Shown: positions 41,924 to 50,320 of the stretch, one piece after another
Layout of the letters: each line of letters opens with the position of its first letter
How positions within the stretch are numbered: the stretch's first letter is position 1
Assembly (NCBI RefSeq): GCF_000230895.2
Contig: NC_016604.1
Coordinates: forward strand, 4,216,001 to 4,280,000
DNA length: 64,000 nucleotides
Direction: 5' to 3'
Source of the DNA: Mycolicibacterium rhodesiae NBB3
GTDB lineage: Bacteria > Actinomycetota > Actinomycetes > Mycobacteriales > Mycobacteriaceae
Position numbers and translations under genes: made by a program
Notes under the pieces: generated by a model
Databases searched by the model: none
What the model saw: the letters and a program-made list of their open reading frames with translations, nothing else
What the model was told of the DNA's origin: nothing

Positions 41924-42263
41924 CGCAGAGTCCGTCGACGTCCTCCGGGGCGGCTGCGACGCTGCGGGACCGTGTACAGATGAGCGCGGCGACACCGTCC
42001 CACCATTGCCCGACGCTGGCATCGGGCCGACCCTTCCATGTCATCTCCCACCATGCCCGGGCATCCGGAAGTGTCCAGGTGATCGTGACGGTGTTCGTCT
42101 GGTCGGTGAACCAGATCGGGGGACTTACCAGTATGGCCCGCAACGACATTCCGCGTTCGCGAGCGCCGGGGGCGTATTCGGACAGGTAGCAGTCGATGAA
42201 GTCTTTGGCGCGGCCTGGTCGCGTCACCACCCGGTCGACGACGTAGACCGGACCGTCAGCCAC
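41916..42263 (-). CDS. Small dimeric alpha-beta barrel-like protein
   Basis: 115 residues from GTG at 42263. VYVVDRVVTRPGRAKDFIDCYL and the later TNTVTITWTLPDARAWWEM suggest a single ferredoxin-like (NIPSNAP/ABM) domain. Function unknown; such proteins in catabolic operons are often small monooxygenases or isomerases. It overlaps its neighbours by 8 bases on both sides, so the unit is tightly coupled. Confidence 0.7.
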   Translation of the reverse strand: MADGPVYVVDRVVTRPGRAKDFIDCYLSEYAPGARERGMSLRAILVSPPIWFTDQTNTVTITWTLPDARAWWEMTWKGRPDASVGQWWDGVAALICTRSRSVAAAPEDVDGLCDV

Positions 42264-43197
42264 GAGCAGCCCCGGCGAAGAGCGCGGCGGCGAGGTGTTC
42301 GCATACTTCCTTGCGTGCTCGCTGTGCGAGATTCAGCGTCGGCATCGTCATGAACCCGTGGACGCCGCCCTCGTAGTTGAGTCGCGTTGTCGGGACACTG
42401 GCGCGCTCCAGGGCGTCGCCGAATGCGATTCCCTCGTCTCGCAGTGGATCGTGGCCGGCGGTGACGACAACCGCGGGAGGCAGCCCGCGCAGGTCGGCAT
42501 TCAACGGTGCGGCATAGGGATGTGAACGGTCGGCGAGTGAGGGTACGTACTGATCCCAATACCACTGCAGTGCAGGACGTGGGTTGTAGAAACCTTGGCC
42601 GTATCTGCGATACGAATCCGTGTCGAAGTTCGGTGAGATCATCGGATAGAGCAGAAGCTGGGCCGCCAGGGCAGGGGCTCCACGATCGCGGGCCATCAGC
42701 GCGACTATCGCCGACACATGCCCACCCGCACTGTCGCCGCCGACGACGACCCGACCGGCGTCGCCGCCCAGCGCGTCCGCGTTGCGGGCCGCCCAGTGCG
42801 CGACTGCGAACACGTCTTCGGCTGCCGCCGGCCACGGATCTTCGGGTGCAAGCCGGTATGCGACGGAAACCACAACGGCTGGAGTCAGATTCGTGAGGCT
42901 CCGGCATAGTCCGTCGTGGCTGTCGAGGTCACAGAACACGAAGCCCCCGCCGTGGGCGTACACCAGAGTCGGCACCGGGCCCGAGGCGTGAGCGGGACGG
43001 TAGATGCGCACCGCGAGCTCCCCTGCAGGCCCGCGGACTGTCGCGTCGCGAACCTCGCCGACCTCTTCGGGCGCCGACGCTGCGGTGAAGCGGGACCGGA
43101 TTACCGCGCGTGCCTGGGCGCCGGACATCGTGTGCACGGGCGGGAATCCGGCGTCGAGCTCCTCGATGATCCCCGCGATCTGCCCGTCCAGCGTCAT
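42256..43197 (-). CDS. Alpha/beta hydrolase, hormone-sensitive-lipase family
   Basis: 313 residues: HGGGFVFCDLDSHDG (oxyanion hole), nucleophile in VVGGDSAGGHVSA, acid in GHDPLRDEG, histidine in GVHGFM. Its layout parallels the hydrolase at 33361-34305, so the block holds two enzymes of one family, perhaps for different esters or lactones. ATG at 43197 overlaps the IclR stop by 4 bases. Control by that IclR protein is likely from the operon structure. Confidence 0.88.
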   Translation of the reverse strand: MTLDGQIAGIIEELDAGFPPVHTMSGAQARAVIRSRFTAASAPEEVGEVRDATVRGPAGELAVRIYRPAHASGPVPTLVYAHGGGFVFCDLDSHDGLCRSLTNLTPAVVVSVAYRLAPEDPWPAAAEDVFAVAHWAARNADALGGDAGRVVVGGDSAGGHVSAIVALMARDRGAPALAAQLLLYPMISPNFDTDSYRRYGQGFYNPRPALQWYWDQYVPSLADRSHPYAAPLNADLRGLPPAVVVTAGHDPLRDEGIAFGDALERASVPTTRLNYEGGVHGFMTMPTLNLAQRARKEVCEHLAAALFAGAARG

Positions 43198-44006
43198 GCG
43201 TATTGCAGCTCGCGGACGGGCGCGCTGCGAAGTGGGCGCTCCTGCTGCAACGTCGGCGCCACCCGTCTGGGCCCATCCTCGACATCGCGCCAGATGCCCA
43301 TGGCTGTCATCCGTATGGGTGCGGCGAGGCGCTGGTCGAACATCATCCGATTCATGGGCCCGCACACCGAGACCGCGGCCACGGCTTCCCCGGGAGCTCC
43401 GATAGGTGCTGCGACACAGCCGAATCCAGGCAGCGACTCCTCACGATCGAACGCGACCCCGCGGGCTCTGACTTGGGCCAGTTCGTCGCGCAGCTGCGCA
43501 GGGGTGCTGATCGAGTATCGGGTCTTGCGGGTGGTCAGGTCGACGACGTCGGCGTGACTGTTGTACGCCAGGATGGCCTTGCCGACCGCCGCGCAATGCG
43601 CAGGCTGACGTCCGCCGACGCGAGTGGGGATCGCCGCCATCATCCGGTCGCCGATCTTCTCCAGGTACACGACGTCGGAGCCGTCGAGCAGGGCGAGATG
43701 TACTACCAGACCGGTCGCGCGGTGCAGATCGTGGAGCAATGGTATGGCTGCCCGATGTAGCCGGTCCTGGTGTACGGCGAGCGAGCCGAGTTCGACGAGC
43801 CGCATCCCCAGCTCGTAGTCGCGTCCATTGCGGCGCAGCCAGCGCAGCGCCACCAACCGTTCCAGCAGCCGGTGCGCCGACGACCGGGGTAGGCCGGTGC
43901 GACGCACGATCTGGGCCAAGTTCAGGCGCCCTGGCCCATCGAAGGCGTCCAGCACGAGCGATACCCGATCGATGACAGCACTAGGGGTTTCGACGGTCGT
44001 GGTCAT
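43194..44006 (-). CDS. IclR-family transcriptional regulator
   Basis: 270 residues with an N-terminal winged helix (about 8-65; LNLAQIVRRTGLPRSSAHRLL) and a C-terminal effector domain (about 80-255; GRQPAHCAAVGKAILAY, ESLPGFGCVAAPIG, VAAVSVCGP). IclR proteins respond to small aromatic or acidic metabolites. ATG at 44006 follows GAGGAGG. An AT-rich palindromic stretch lies just upstream. It heads the hydrolase/Dabb operon and follows the Kst4D-HsaC-HsaA group on the same strand after 179 bases. Confidence 0.9.
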   Translation of the reverse strand: MTTTVETPSAVIDRVSLVLDAFDGPGRLNLAQIVRRTGLPRSSAHRLLERLVALRWLRRNGRDYELGMRLVELGSLAVHQDRLHRAAIPLLHDLHRATGLVVHLALLDGSDVVYLEKIGDRMMAAIPTRVGGRQPAHCAAVGKAILAYNSHADVVDLTTRKTRYSISTPAQLRDELAQVRARGVAFDREESLPGFGCVAAPIGAPGEAVAAVSVCGPMNRMMFDQRLAAPIRMTAMGIWRDVEDGPRRVAPTLQQERPLRSAPVRELQYA

Positions 44007-44022
44007 GACGCCTCCTCGCGGT

Positions 44023-44043
44023 CATATGACTATTAGTAATATG
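44023..44043 (-). promoter_or_regulatory. AT-rich candidate promoter/operator of the IclR operon
   Basis: The segment CATATGACTATTAGTAATATG stands out from its GC-rich surroundings. It contains the perfect palindrome TATTAGTAATA (44031-44041) and CATAT/ATATG arms, 16-37 bases before the ATG at 44006. It may hold both the -10 region and an autoregulatory site. The rest of the gap to 44186 shows nothing clear. Confidence 0.45.
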
Positions 44044-44185
44044 CCTATTTGTAGCATGGAGGTGTGTCGGCTGTCACGTAAGCGGCGCAGAGAGTGACCT
44101 CGACCTGGGCGAACGTGCGCAAACTAGGGTTCTGCCACGGCGTGTTGCCCTCTGACACGCACGATCGCCCAGCAGGGAGAACGCG

Positions 44186-45649
44186 TCAGTTCTTGGCTGC
44201 CGCGCGGCCGGCGCGACGGCCGTAGAAGCTGCCGTCGCCCAGAGAGATCCCGCTCGCGTAACCCCAGGCGGCCACACCCGCGGTGCAGCGGCCCGCGGCA
44301 TAAAGACCGGGGATCGGCGCGCCGCTGACGTGCAGCACCTCTGAGTCCAAGGTGGTCTGCAGCCCCCCGAGCGTGAAGCCGGCGCAACTTGCTCGCAGAT
44401 CGATGGCGCCGACGGGGGTGCCGATGGGCTTGAGCCATTCGGGCTTTTTGTGCAGTAACGGATCCTCGCCGCGCGCCGCGTTGTCGTTGTAGACGCGGAC
44501 GGTGTCCTGCAATACCCCGGCGGGTAGTCCGATCTCGGATTCGAGTTCTGCGACCGACTCGCACACCCATGTCGCCGGGCGCTTCAGGAACGGAGTCGGG
44601 GAGGTCGCGGCCATCGCCTCCTCCTGAGCGTCACCGTCGATGATCAGGTAGGCGGTGTCGTCCTGGTGATACAGCGTGAGCTGCCCGATCCGCCCGGAGT
44701 ACATGTCCTCCGGGACATAGCGCTGGCCGCGCCCGTTGACGAGGATGCCGCGAACCGTCTGTTGCGGGTCGACGAGGAACGCCACCTCGGTGGCATCCAT
44801 GTGGGCCAGGTCGGCGCCGAGCGCCTGGGCCATCCGAATCGCCTGCCCGTCATGCTGTTCGATCGATGCTCCGGGACGGCCGAGAAGCCGCGGCGCGAAT
44901 TGAGCCATCATCGCGTCGTTGTAGGCGAAGCTGCCCGCAGCGAGGACAACGCCGCGACGCGCACGGATCGCAATGGGCTTCCCGTACTGGCGCGCGACCA
45001 GCCCCGCGACGCGACCGTCGGACTCCACGGCCAACGCGGAAGCGTGTACGTCGTAGACGGCCCTCACACCGGCGGCGGCTGCAGTTTCGACGAGGGGCTT
45101 CATGAGCATGTAGCCGGCACTGGCTTCGCCGGCCTTCTTGTTCGCCATCTGCGGAATATGGCCGCGCGGAGCTGGTTCGGCGATGGTGTTGAACGGATAG
45201 GCGTTCTCGCCGCCGGTGAACATCAGCCCTTGGTCGCCGGGCGGTTCCCAGCCGGGCTCACCCCAGAACTCCGGTTTGAACGGCACACCGCAGCGCACCA
45301 GCCAGTCGAAGTGTTCGACGCTTCCTGCACAGTAGTCGCCGACTCGGTCCGCGTCCGCGCCCGGTCCCATCGCGACATTGAGGAATGCAGCCATGTTGTC
45401 GACGGAATCGTCGAAACCACAAGCTTTTTGCAGCGGGGTCCCGCCGCCGAGGTAGATGAAACCGCCTGCCATGGCGGCCGCCCCGCCCCACCCGCCGGTG
45501 CGCTCCAGGACGAGCACGTCGGCGCCTGCCGAGGCGGCCTCGACCGCCGCGGCCACCCCGGCGATGCCGTACCCGGCGATCACGACATCGGCTTCGAGAT
45601 CCCAGCTCGCGATCTGGCTGACTGGCCTTGGGTAGACGTCTGTGTCCAT
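44186..45649 (-). CDS. 3-ketosteroid delta-4-(5-alpha)-dehydrogenase-like flavoprotein
   Basis: 487-residue FAD enzyme that resembles Rhodococcus Kst4D along its whole length. Such enzymes form the 4,5 double bond of 5-alpha-3-ketosteroids. FAD-binding VVIAGYGIAGVAAAVEAA (22-39) and the GGFIYLGGGTPLQKACGFDD segment are present. The tyrosine of VPEDMYSGRIGQ and the C-terminal GYASGISLGDGSFYGRR hold the expected catalytic Tyr/Ser. It lies 3 bases after the extradiol dioxygenase gene, so hsaA-like, hsaC-like and this gene form one unit. It feeds 5-alpha-reduced steroids into the KstD/KshA route. Confidence 0.83.
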   Translation of the reverse strand: MDTDVYPRPVSQIASWDLEADVVIAGYGIAGVAAAVEAASAGADVLVLERTGGWGGAAAMAGGFIYLGGGTPLQKACGFDDSVDNMAAFLNVAMGPGADADRVGDYCAGSVEHFDWLVRCGVPFKPEFWGEPGWEPPGDQGLMFTGGENAYPFNTIAEPAPRGHIPQMANKKAGEASAGYMLMKPLVETAAAAGVRAVYDVHASALAVESDGRVAGLVARQYGKPIAIRARRGVVLAAGSFAYNDAMMAQFAPRLLGRPGASIEQHDGQAIRMAQALGADLAHMDATEVAFLVDPQQTVRGILVNGRGQRYVPEDMYSGRIGQLTLYHQDDTAYLIIDGDAQEEAMAATSPTPFLKRPATWVCESVAELESEIGLPAGVLQDTVRVYNDNAARGEDPLLHKKPEWLKPIGTPVGAIDLRASCAGFTLGGLQTTLDSEVLHVSGAPIPGLYAAGRCTAGVAAWGYASGISLGDGSFYGRRAGRAAAKN

Positions 45650-45652
45650 CTG

Positions 45653-46561
45653 CTACATCCGCATCGCAGCGGGCGGATCGCCGAGCCACTGGTGACCCCA
45701 GTAGCTGTCTGCGGTGATTTCCTCTGCGGTGTAGTACTTTTCGTCGACACGCATACCGTCCGTGCCGAATTCGATGTCCCAGTCTCCCGGTGCGCGGACG
45801 TAGAACGACACCATCTTGTCGTTGGTGTGCCTGCCCAGCGTCGAGGACAGCTGGAATCCTTCGGCATTGACCCTGTCGAGCGCCTGCCCGACGGCGTCGA
45901 GGCTGTCGACCTCGACCATGACGTGGACGACGCCCGGCTTGTCCTGGTTCATCGCCGGGCAGATCGCCAGGCTGTGGTGTCGTTCGTTGATCCCGAGGAA
46001 CCGGACGCGGATCGGGCCGAATTCCGGCGGCGCAGGCACCCGGAAGGCGCCGCGTGAGCGGAATCCCAGTACGCCGGTGTAGAAGTCGAATAGGCCGTTC
46101 GCATCGTGGGCGGGCATCACGACATGGCCGAGACCCTGATCGCCGGTGACGAACCGGGCCCCGAACGGCGTGACGACCGGGCTGTGGTCGAGCACCGCGC
46201 CGTGGAACGCCTCGAGCGTCCTGCCGGCCGGATCGTCGAACGTGATCACCTCCTCGACACGACGCTCGTCGGCTTCGGCGGCCGACAACTCCTTGAACGC
46301 GACCCCCGCGGTGTCCAACGTGGCCTTCAGTTCCTCCAGTGCGGCGTGGTCACGCACCTCCCAGCCGACGGTGCGCACCTGGTCGATCTCACCGGGAACC
46401 ACGATGATGCGGGCCGCCCGCTCGTCCATCCGCAGGTACAGCGCCGACGAGTCGGAGCCCTTGCCCTCGGCGAATCCCAGAATCCCGAAGGCGAACTGGC
46501 GCCACCGATCCATATCAGTGGCCGCAACGGTGATGTAGCCCAGGCTCTTGAGAATGCCCAT
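45653..46561 (-). CDS. Extradiol ring-cleavage dioxygenase, HsaC/BphC-like
   Basis: 302-residue type I extradiol dioxygenase made of two vicinal-oxygen-chelate domains. The iron ligands are H146 (GLGHVVM), H213 (VVHVMVEV) and E264 (WDIEFG), with the second-sphere H195 (NERHHSL) and H245 (GRHTNDK). It should cleave a catechol such as the dihydroxylated A-ring seco-steroid. ATG at 46561 shares a base with the stop of the flavin monooxygenase gene, the HsaA-HsaC pairing expected for this pathway. Confidence 0.88.
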   Translation of the reverse strand: MGILKSLGYITVAATDMDRWRQFAFGILGFAEGKGSDSSALYLRMDERAARIIVVPGEIDQVRTVGWEVRDHAALEELKATLDTAGVAFKELSAAEADERRVEEVITFDDPAGRTLEAFHGAVLDHSPVVTPFGARFVTGDQGLGHVVMPAHDANGLFDFYTGVLGFRSRGAFRVPAPPEFGPIRVRFLGINERHHSLAICPAMNQDKPGVVHVMVEVDSLDAVGQALDRVNAEGFQLSSTLGRHTNDKMVSFYVRAPGDWDIEFGTDGMRVDEKYYTAEEITADSYWGHQWLGDPPAAMRM

Positions 46562-47739
46562 CAGATCAGTGCTCGCAGCGGTCCCTCGGGGTCGACGCCG
46601 AACGAGCTGAGCGCGGACGCATGGTATGGGGTGCCGGGAATGTGGATCGCGTGGGCCAGGCCGGCGTGCGCGTCGCGCCAGAACCGTTGCAGCGGCTTGT
46701 CCATCCGCAATGCGTTGCCTCCCGACCGCGCGAAGATCTGGTCGACGGCGGCGACCGCGCGCCACGCGGCCCGCACCTGAGTCCGGCGCCCCGCGGCACG
46801 GTCCTCGAACGACACTTCTTTGCCGGAGTCGACGATGCTGTAGATCCGGTCGACATTGGCCAGCAGTTCCTGCCGCGCGGCGTTGATGTCGGCCGCCGCC
46901 TCGCCGATGGCGTACATCACGTAGGGGTCGTCCTTGACCGCGCCGTAGGCGCCGACGCGGTCACGCTGGTAGTCGAGGTGGGCGGCGAGGGCTCCCTCGG
47001 CGATGCCGATCACCGCGGAGGTGATGCCCAGCGGGAACATCGTCGACCACGGCATCAGGTAGAGCGTCGAGGACATCCCGGCCTTGCGCTGTGCGGTGCC
47101 GTCCATGACCTCGGTGGCGTCCATCGTCCGGTAGTCGGGGACGAACGCGTCGCGCACGATGACGTCTTTGGACCCCGTGCCCCGCAGACCGACCACGTTC
47201 CACGAGTCCTCGACGATCTCGTAGTCCTTGCGCGGCAGGATCATGTGCAGCATTCGCGGCGGCATCAGCGGCTTGCCCTCCGCATCGCCCAGCATTGCGC
47301 CAAGGATGATCCATTCGCATTGGTCGGTGCCGGAACTGAACTGCCACCGCCCGTTGAAGATGTAGCCGCCTTCGACCGGCTTGGCCACTCCTTGAGGCGC
47401 GTACGGAGATGCGACCCAGGTGTCGACATCGGCCCCCCAGATCTCCTCGGCGACCCGGGGGTCGGCGTAGGCCAACTGGTAAGGGTGCACGCCGACGACG
47501 CCGTTGACCCATCCCGCGGCGGGATCCAGGGACGCCGTCGCCATCACGGTCTCGGCGAACTCGCGCGGATGCACCTCGAAGCCGTTGTACTTGCTGGGTT
47601 GAAGCAGCCGGATGTTGCCCGCCGCTTTCATGGCCTTCGCGGTCTGATCGGTGAGCTGGCCGATCTTCTCGGCTTCGGCGCCCTGCTCGCGTAGTTGATC
47701 GGCGATGTCCATCACCCGGTCGATAACCCGTTCGGTCAT
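46561..47739 (-). CDS. Flavin-dependent phenol monooxygenase, HsaA-like
   Basis: 392 residues with the acyl-CoA-dehydrogenase-like fold of two-component flavin monooxygenases. It keeps the length and segments of HsaA (FNGRWQFSSGTDQCEWIILGAM shortened here to WQFSSGTDQCEW, SWNVVGLRGTGSKDV, and the C-terminal RFWRDAHAGLAHAIHIP). HsaA ortho-hydroxylates the aromatised A ring to the catechol cut by HsaC. The reductase partner (HsaB) is not in the window. It is divergent from the second monooxygenase gene. Confidence 0.87.
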   Translation of the reverse strand: MTERVIDRVMDIADQLREQGAEAEKIGQLTDQTAKAMKAAGNIRLLQPSKYNGFEVHPREFAETVMATASLDPAAGWVNGVVGVHPYQLAYADPRVAEEIWGADVDTWVASPYAPQGVAKPVEGGYIFNGRWQFSSGTDQCEWIILGAMLGDAEGKPLMPPRMLHMILPRKDYEIVEDSWNVVGLRGTGSKDVIVRDAFVPDYRTMDATEVMDGTAQRKAGMSSTLYLMPWSTMFPLGITSAVIGIAEGALAAHLDYQRDRVGAYGAVKDDPYVMYAIGEAAADINAARQELLANVDRIYSIVDSGKEVSFEDRAAGRRTQVRAAWRAVAAVDQIFARSGGNALRMDKPLQRFWRDAHAGLAHAIHIPGTPYHASALSSFGVDPEGPLRALI

Positions 47740-47888
47740 GCTCTCGTCCTTACTGTGTGGGCTTGATTCATGGTCTACCTCAGGTGGGCGTGGTGGCGCA
47801 GGGAATCCCGGTCAGCGGAACCGCCGTCATCAGAACTCGTGAGCGTCCGGTCACCGGGAAACCGCCCGGCCCACCACCCGCGACGACC

Positions 47889-47894
47889 TACCGT
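47889..47894 (+). promoter_or_regulatory. Candidate -10 of the second monooxygenase (leaderless)
   Basis: TACCGT fits TANNNT and ends 6 bases before GTG at 47901, which favours that start over the upstream in-frame codons. Confidence 0.5.
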
Positions 47895-47900
47895 GTGGTC

Positions 47901-49520
47901 GTGAGCAACGAGCCAGACGTGGATGTCGTCGTCGATGTCGTCATCGTGGGCGTAGGTTTCGCCGGAATCTACGCCCTGCACAAATTCCGGTCCCTCGGCT
48001 TGACGACGAGGGTGTTCGAGGCCGCGCCGGAGGTCGGCGGCACATGGTATTACAACCGCTATCCCGGTGCGCGCTGCGATGTGGAGAGCGTCGACTACTG
48101 CTATTCGTTTTCCGACGAGTTGCAACAGCAATGGTCCTGGAGCGAGAAGTACGCGACGCAGGCCGAGATCCTGAGTTACCTGAACTGGGTCGTCGACACG
48201 CTCGACCTGCGCGCCGGAATCACGTTCAACACCCGCGTCACATCAGCGATGTTCGACGACGCCGCGATGGTCTGGACGGTGAACACCGATACGGGCGAGT
48301 CGATCAGTGCGCGGTTCTGCGTGATGGCCACGGGACCACTGTCGGCTGCGCTGACACCCGACTTCCCGGGTCTGTCCACGTTCGCGGGCGAGGTGTACCA
48401 CACCGCGCACTGGCCAACGGAGACCGTTGACTTCACTGGCAAGAGGGTGGCAGTGATCGGTACCGGATCGTCGGGCATCCAGTCGATTCCGATCATCGCC
48501 GACCAGGCAGAGAAACTCGTCGTCTTCCAACGGACCCCGAACTACAGTGTCCCTGCCGGGAATCGGGCCTTGACCGACGAGGACGTCGCCGCCTACAAGG
48601 CCGGCTATGCCGAGCGACGGCGGCTGTCGTGGCGCAGCGGCGGCGGGTCACCGCACATCGCACACCCCAAGCTGACGATGGAGGCCACCGCGCAGGAGCG
48701 CAGGGATGCATTCGAAAAGCGTTGGGAACTCGGCGGCGTGCTGTTTTCGAAGACCTTCAGCGACCAGATGACCGACATGGACGCCAACGACGAAGCGCGG
48801 AGGTTCTATGAAGAAAAGATCCGTGCGCTCATCGATGATCCCGACCTCGCGGAGCTGCTGATCCCGAACGACCATCCGATCGGCACCAAGCGGATCTGCA
48901 CTGACACCAACTACTTTCAGACCTTCAACAGGCCGCACGTCGAGCTCGTCAGCGTACGCAGGACGCCCATCGTGTCCATCGACGCCACCGGGATCACCAC
49001 GTCCGAGGCACATTTCGATGTCGACGCGATTGTGCTTGCCACCGGATTCGACGCGATGACCGGCGCCTTGGCCAACATCGACATCGTCGGGCGCGGCGGG
49101 CATACGTTGCGTGAGGACTGGGCCGACGGACCGCGCACCTATCTCGGGTTGTGCGTCGACGACTTCCCGAATCTGTTTCTCGTGTCCGGTCCCGGTGCTC
49201 CCGCTGTCCTGGCGAACATGGTGCTGCACGCAGAAGCTCACGTGAACTGGATCGCCGATGCCATCACCTATCTCGACAGCCACGGTCACACCGCCATCGA
49301 GGCGACGGCCGACGCCGTCGAGGACTGGAATGCCGAACTGAACCGTCGGGCGGACGCGTCGTTGTTCACGAAAGCCAACTCCTGGTACATGGGGGCCAAT
49401 GTGCCGGGCAAGCCACGGGTATTCATGCTCTTCATCGGTGGGTTCGCTGCCTATCTCGACATCTGCAACGAGGTCGCCAACGCCGGCTACAAGGGGTTCG
49501 ATTTCGTGAAGGCGCCGTGA
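47901..49520 (+). CDS. Baeyer-Villiger monooxygenase (cyclohexanone monooxygenase type)
   Basis: 539-residue FAD/NADPH enzyme converting ketones to esters or lactones. The first dinucleotide motif is VGVGFAG (16-22), followed by GGTWYYNRYPGARCD. The fingerprint FAGEVYHTAHWP starts at F161 and the second dinucleotide motif is VIGTGSSG. The C-terminal ATGFDAMTGAL is also typical. Unlike the gene at 38509 it is intact and lacks the long N-terminal extension. It is coupled (TGATG) to two SDRs, an alcohol-ketone-ester route. The start is inferred from the -10 spacing. Confidence 0.9.
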   Translation: MSNEPDVDVVVDVVIVGVGFAGIYALHKFRSLGLTTRVFEAAPEVGGTWYYNRYPGARCDVESVDYCYSFSDELQQQWSWSEKYATQAEILSYLNWVVDTLDLRAGITFNTRVTSAMFDDAAMVWTVNTDTGESISARFCVMATGPLSAALTPDFPGLSTFAGEVYHTAHWPTETVDFTGKRVAVIGTGSSGIQSIPIIADQAEKLVVFQRTPNYSVPAGNRALTDEDVAAYKAGYAERRRLSWRSGGGSPHIAHPKLTMEATAQERRDAFEKRWELGGVLFSKTFSDQMTDMDANDEARRFYEEKIRALIDDPDLAELLIPNDHPIGTKRICTDTNYFQTFNRPHVELVSVRRTPIVSIDATGITTSEAHFDVDAIVLATGFDAMTGALANIDIVGRGGHTLREDWADGPRTYLGLCVDDFPNLFLVSGPGAPAVLANMVLHAEAHVNWIADAITYLDSHGHTAIEATADAVEDWNAELNRRADASLFTKANSWYMGANVPGKPRVFMLFIGGFAAYLDICNEVANAGYKGFDFVKAP

Positions 49521-50320
49521 TGTCGGGACTCGTCGACAAGGTGGTCGTCGTCACCGGTGCCGCCAAGGGGACGGGACGCGTGCACTGCCAGCGGTTCGCT
49601 GACGAGGGTGCGAATGTGATCGCTCTCGACACCGTCGAACTCGCCGATGGATTGCAGGGCACCGCAACGCTGGTGCGTGACCGAGGTCGACGGTGCGTGG
49701 CTGCGACCGCCGACGTCCGTGACGCCGAGGGGGTGTCCGCCGCGATCGACGCCGCCGTAGGCGAATTGGGCCGGCTTGATGTCGTCGTCGCAAACGCCGG
49801 TGTGCATACCGGCGGCGCACCGGTATGGGAACTCACCGACGAAACCTGGCAGCACACGCTTGACATCAACCTGACCGGGGTGTGGCACACCGTGAAGTCG
49901 GCGGTACCACATATCGGCGAGGGCGGGGGATCGGTGGTGATCATCAGCTCCACCAACGGATTACGCGGTACCGCCAATACCGCCCACTACACCGCCAGCA
50001 AGCATGCGCTGGTCGGCTTGGCGCGGACACTGGCGAACGAACTGGGACAGCGATCGATTCGGGTCAACACCGTTCATCCTGGTGCGGTCGCCACGCCGAT
50101 GGTGCTCAACGAGGCGACGTTTCGACGTCTCTGTCCCGATGTGCCGAACCCGACTGCGGCCGATGCGGCCGAGGTCCTCAAGGCGCGCAACCTGCTGCCG
50201 GTGCCATGGGTGGATCCCGTCGACATTGCCAACGCCGTGGTGTTCCTGGCTTCCGACGAGGGCCGCTACATCACCGGAACCCAACTCGTGGTCGACGCCG
50301 GCCTGACGCAGAAGGTATGA
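49520..50320 (+). CDS. Short-chain dehydrogenase, mycofactocin-associated type
   Basis: 266-residue SDR: TGAAKGTGRVHCQRFADEGA, NAG in VVANAGVHTG, serine in IISSTNGLRG, YTASKHALVGLAR, and the PVPWVDPVDIANAVVFLASDEGRYIT tail. The NVIALDT segment and this tail mark the subfamily whose NAD is held tightly and re-oxidised through mycofactocin. The insert typical of that group is shortened here. ATG overlaps the monooxygenase stop, and its own TGA overlaps the next SDR. The substrate is probably a secondary alcohol on the steroid (inference). Confidence 0.85.
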   Translation: MSGLVDKVVVVTGAAKGTGRVHCQRFADEGANVIALDTVELADGLQGTATLVRDRGRRCVAATADVRDAEGVSAAIDAAVGELGRLDVVVANAGVHTGGAPVWELTDETWQHTLDINLTGVWHTVKSAVPHIGEGGGSVVIISSTNGLRGTANTAHYTASKHALVGLARTLANELGQRSIRVNTVHPGAVATPMVLNEATFRRLCPDVPNPTAADAAEVLKARNLLPVPWVDPVDIANAVVFLASDEGRYITGTQLVVDAGLTQKV

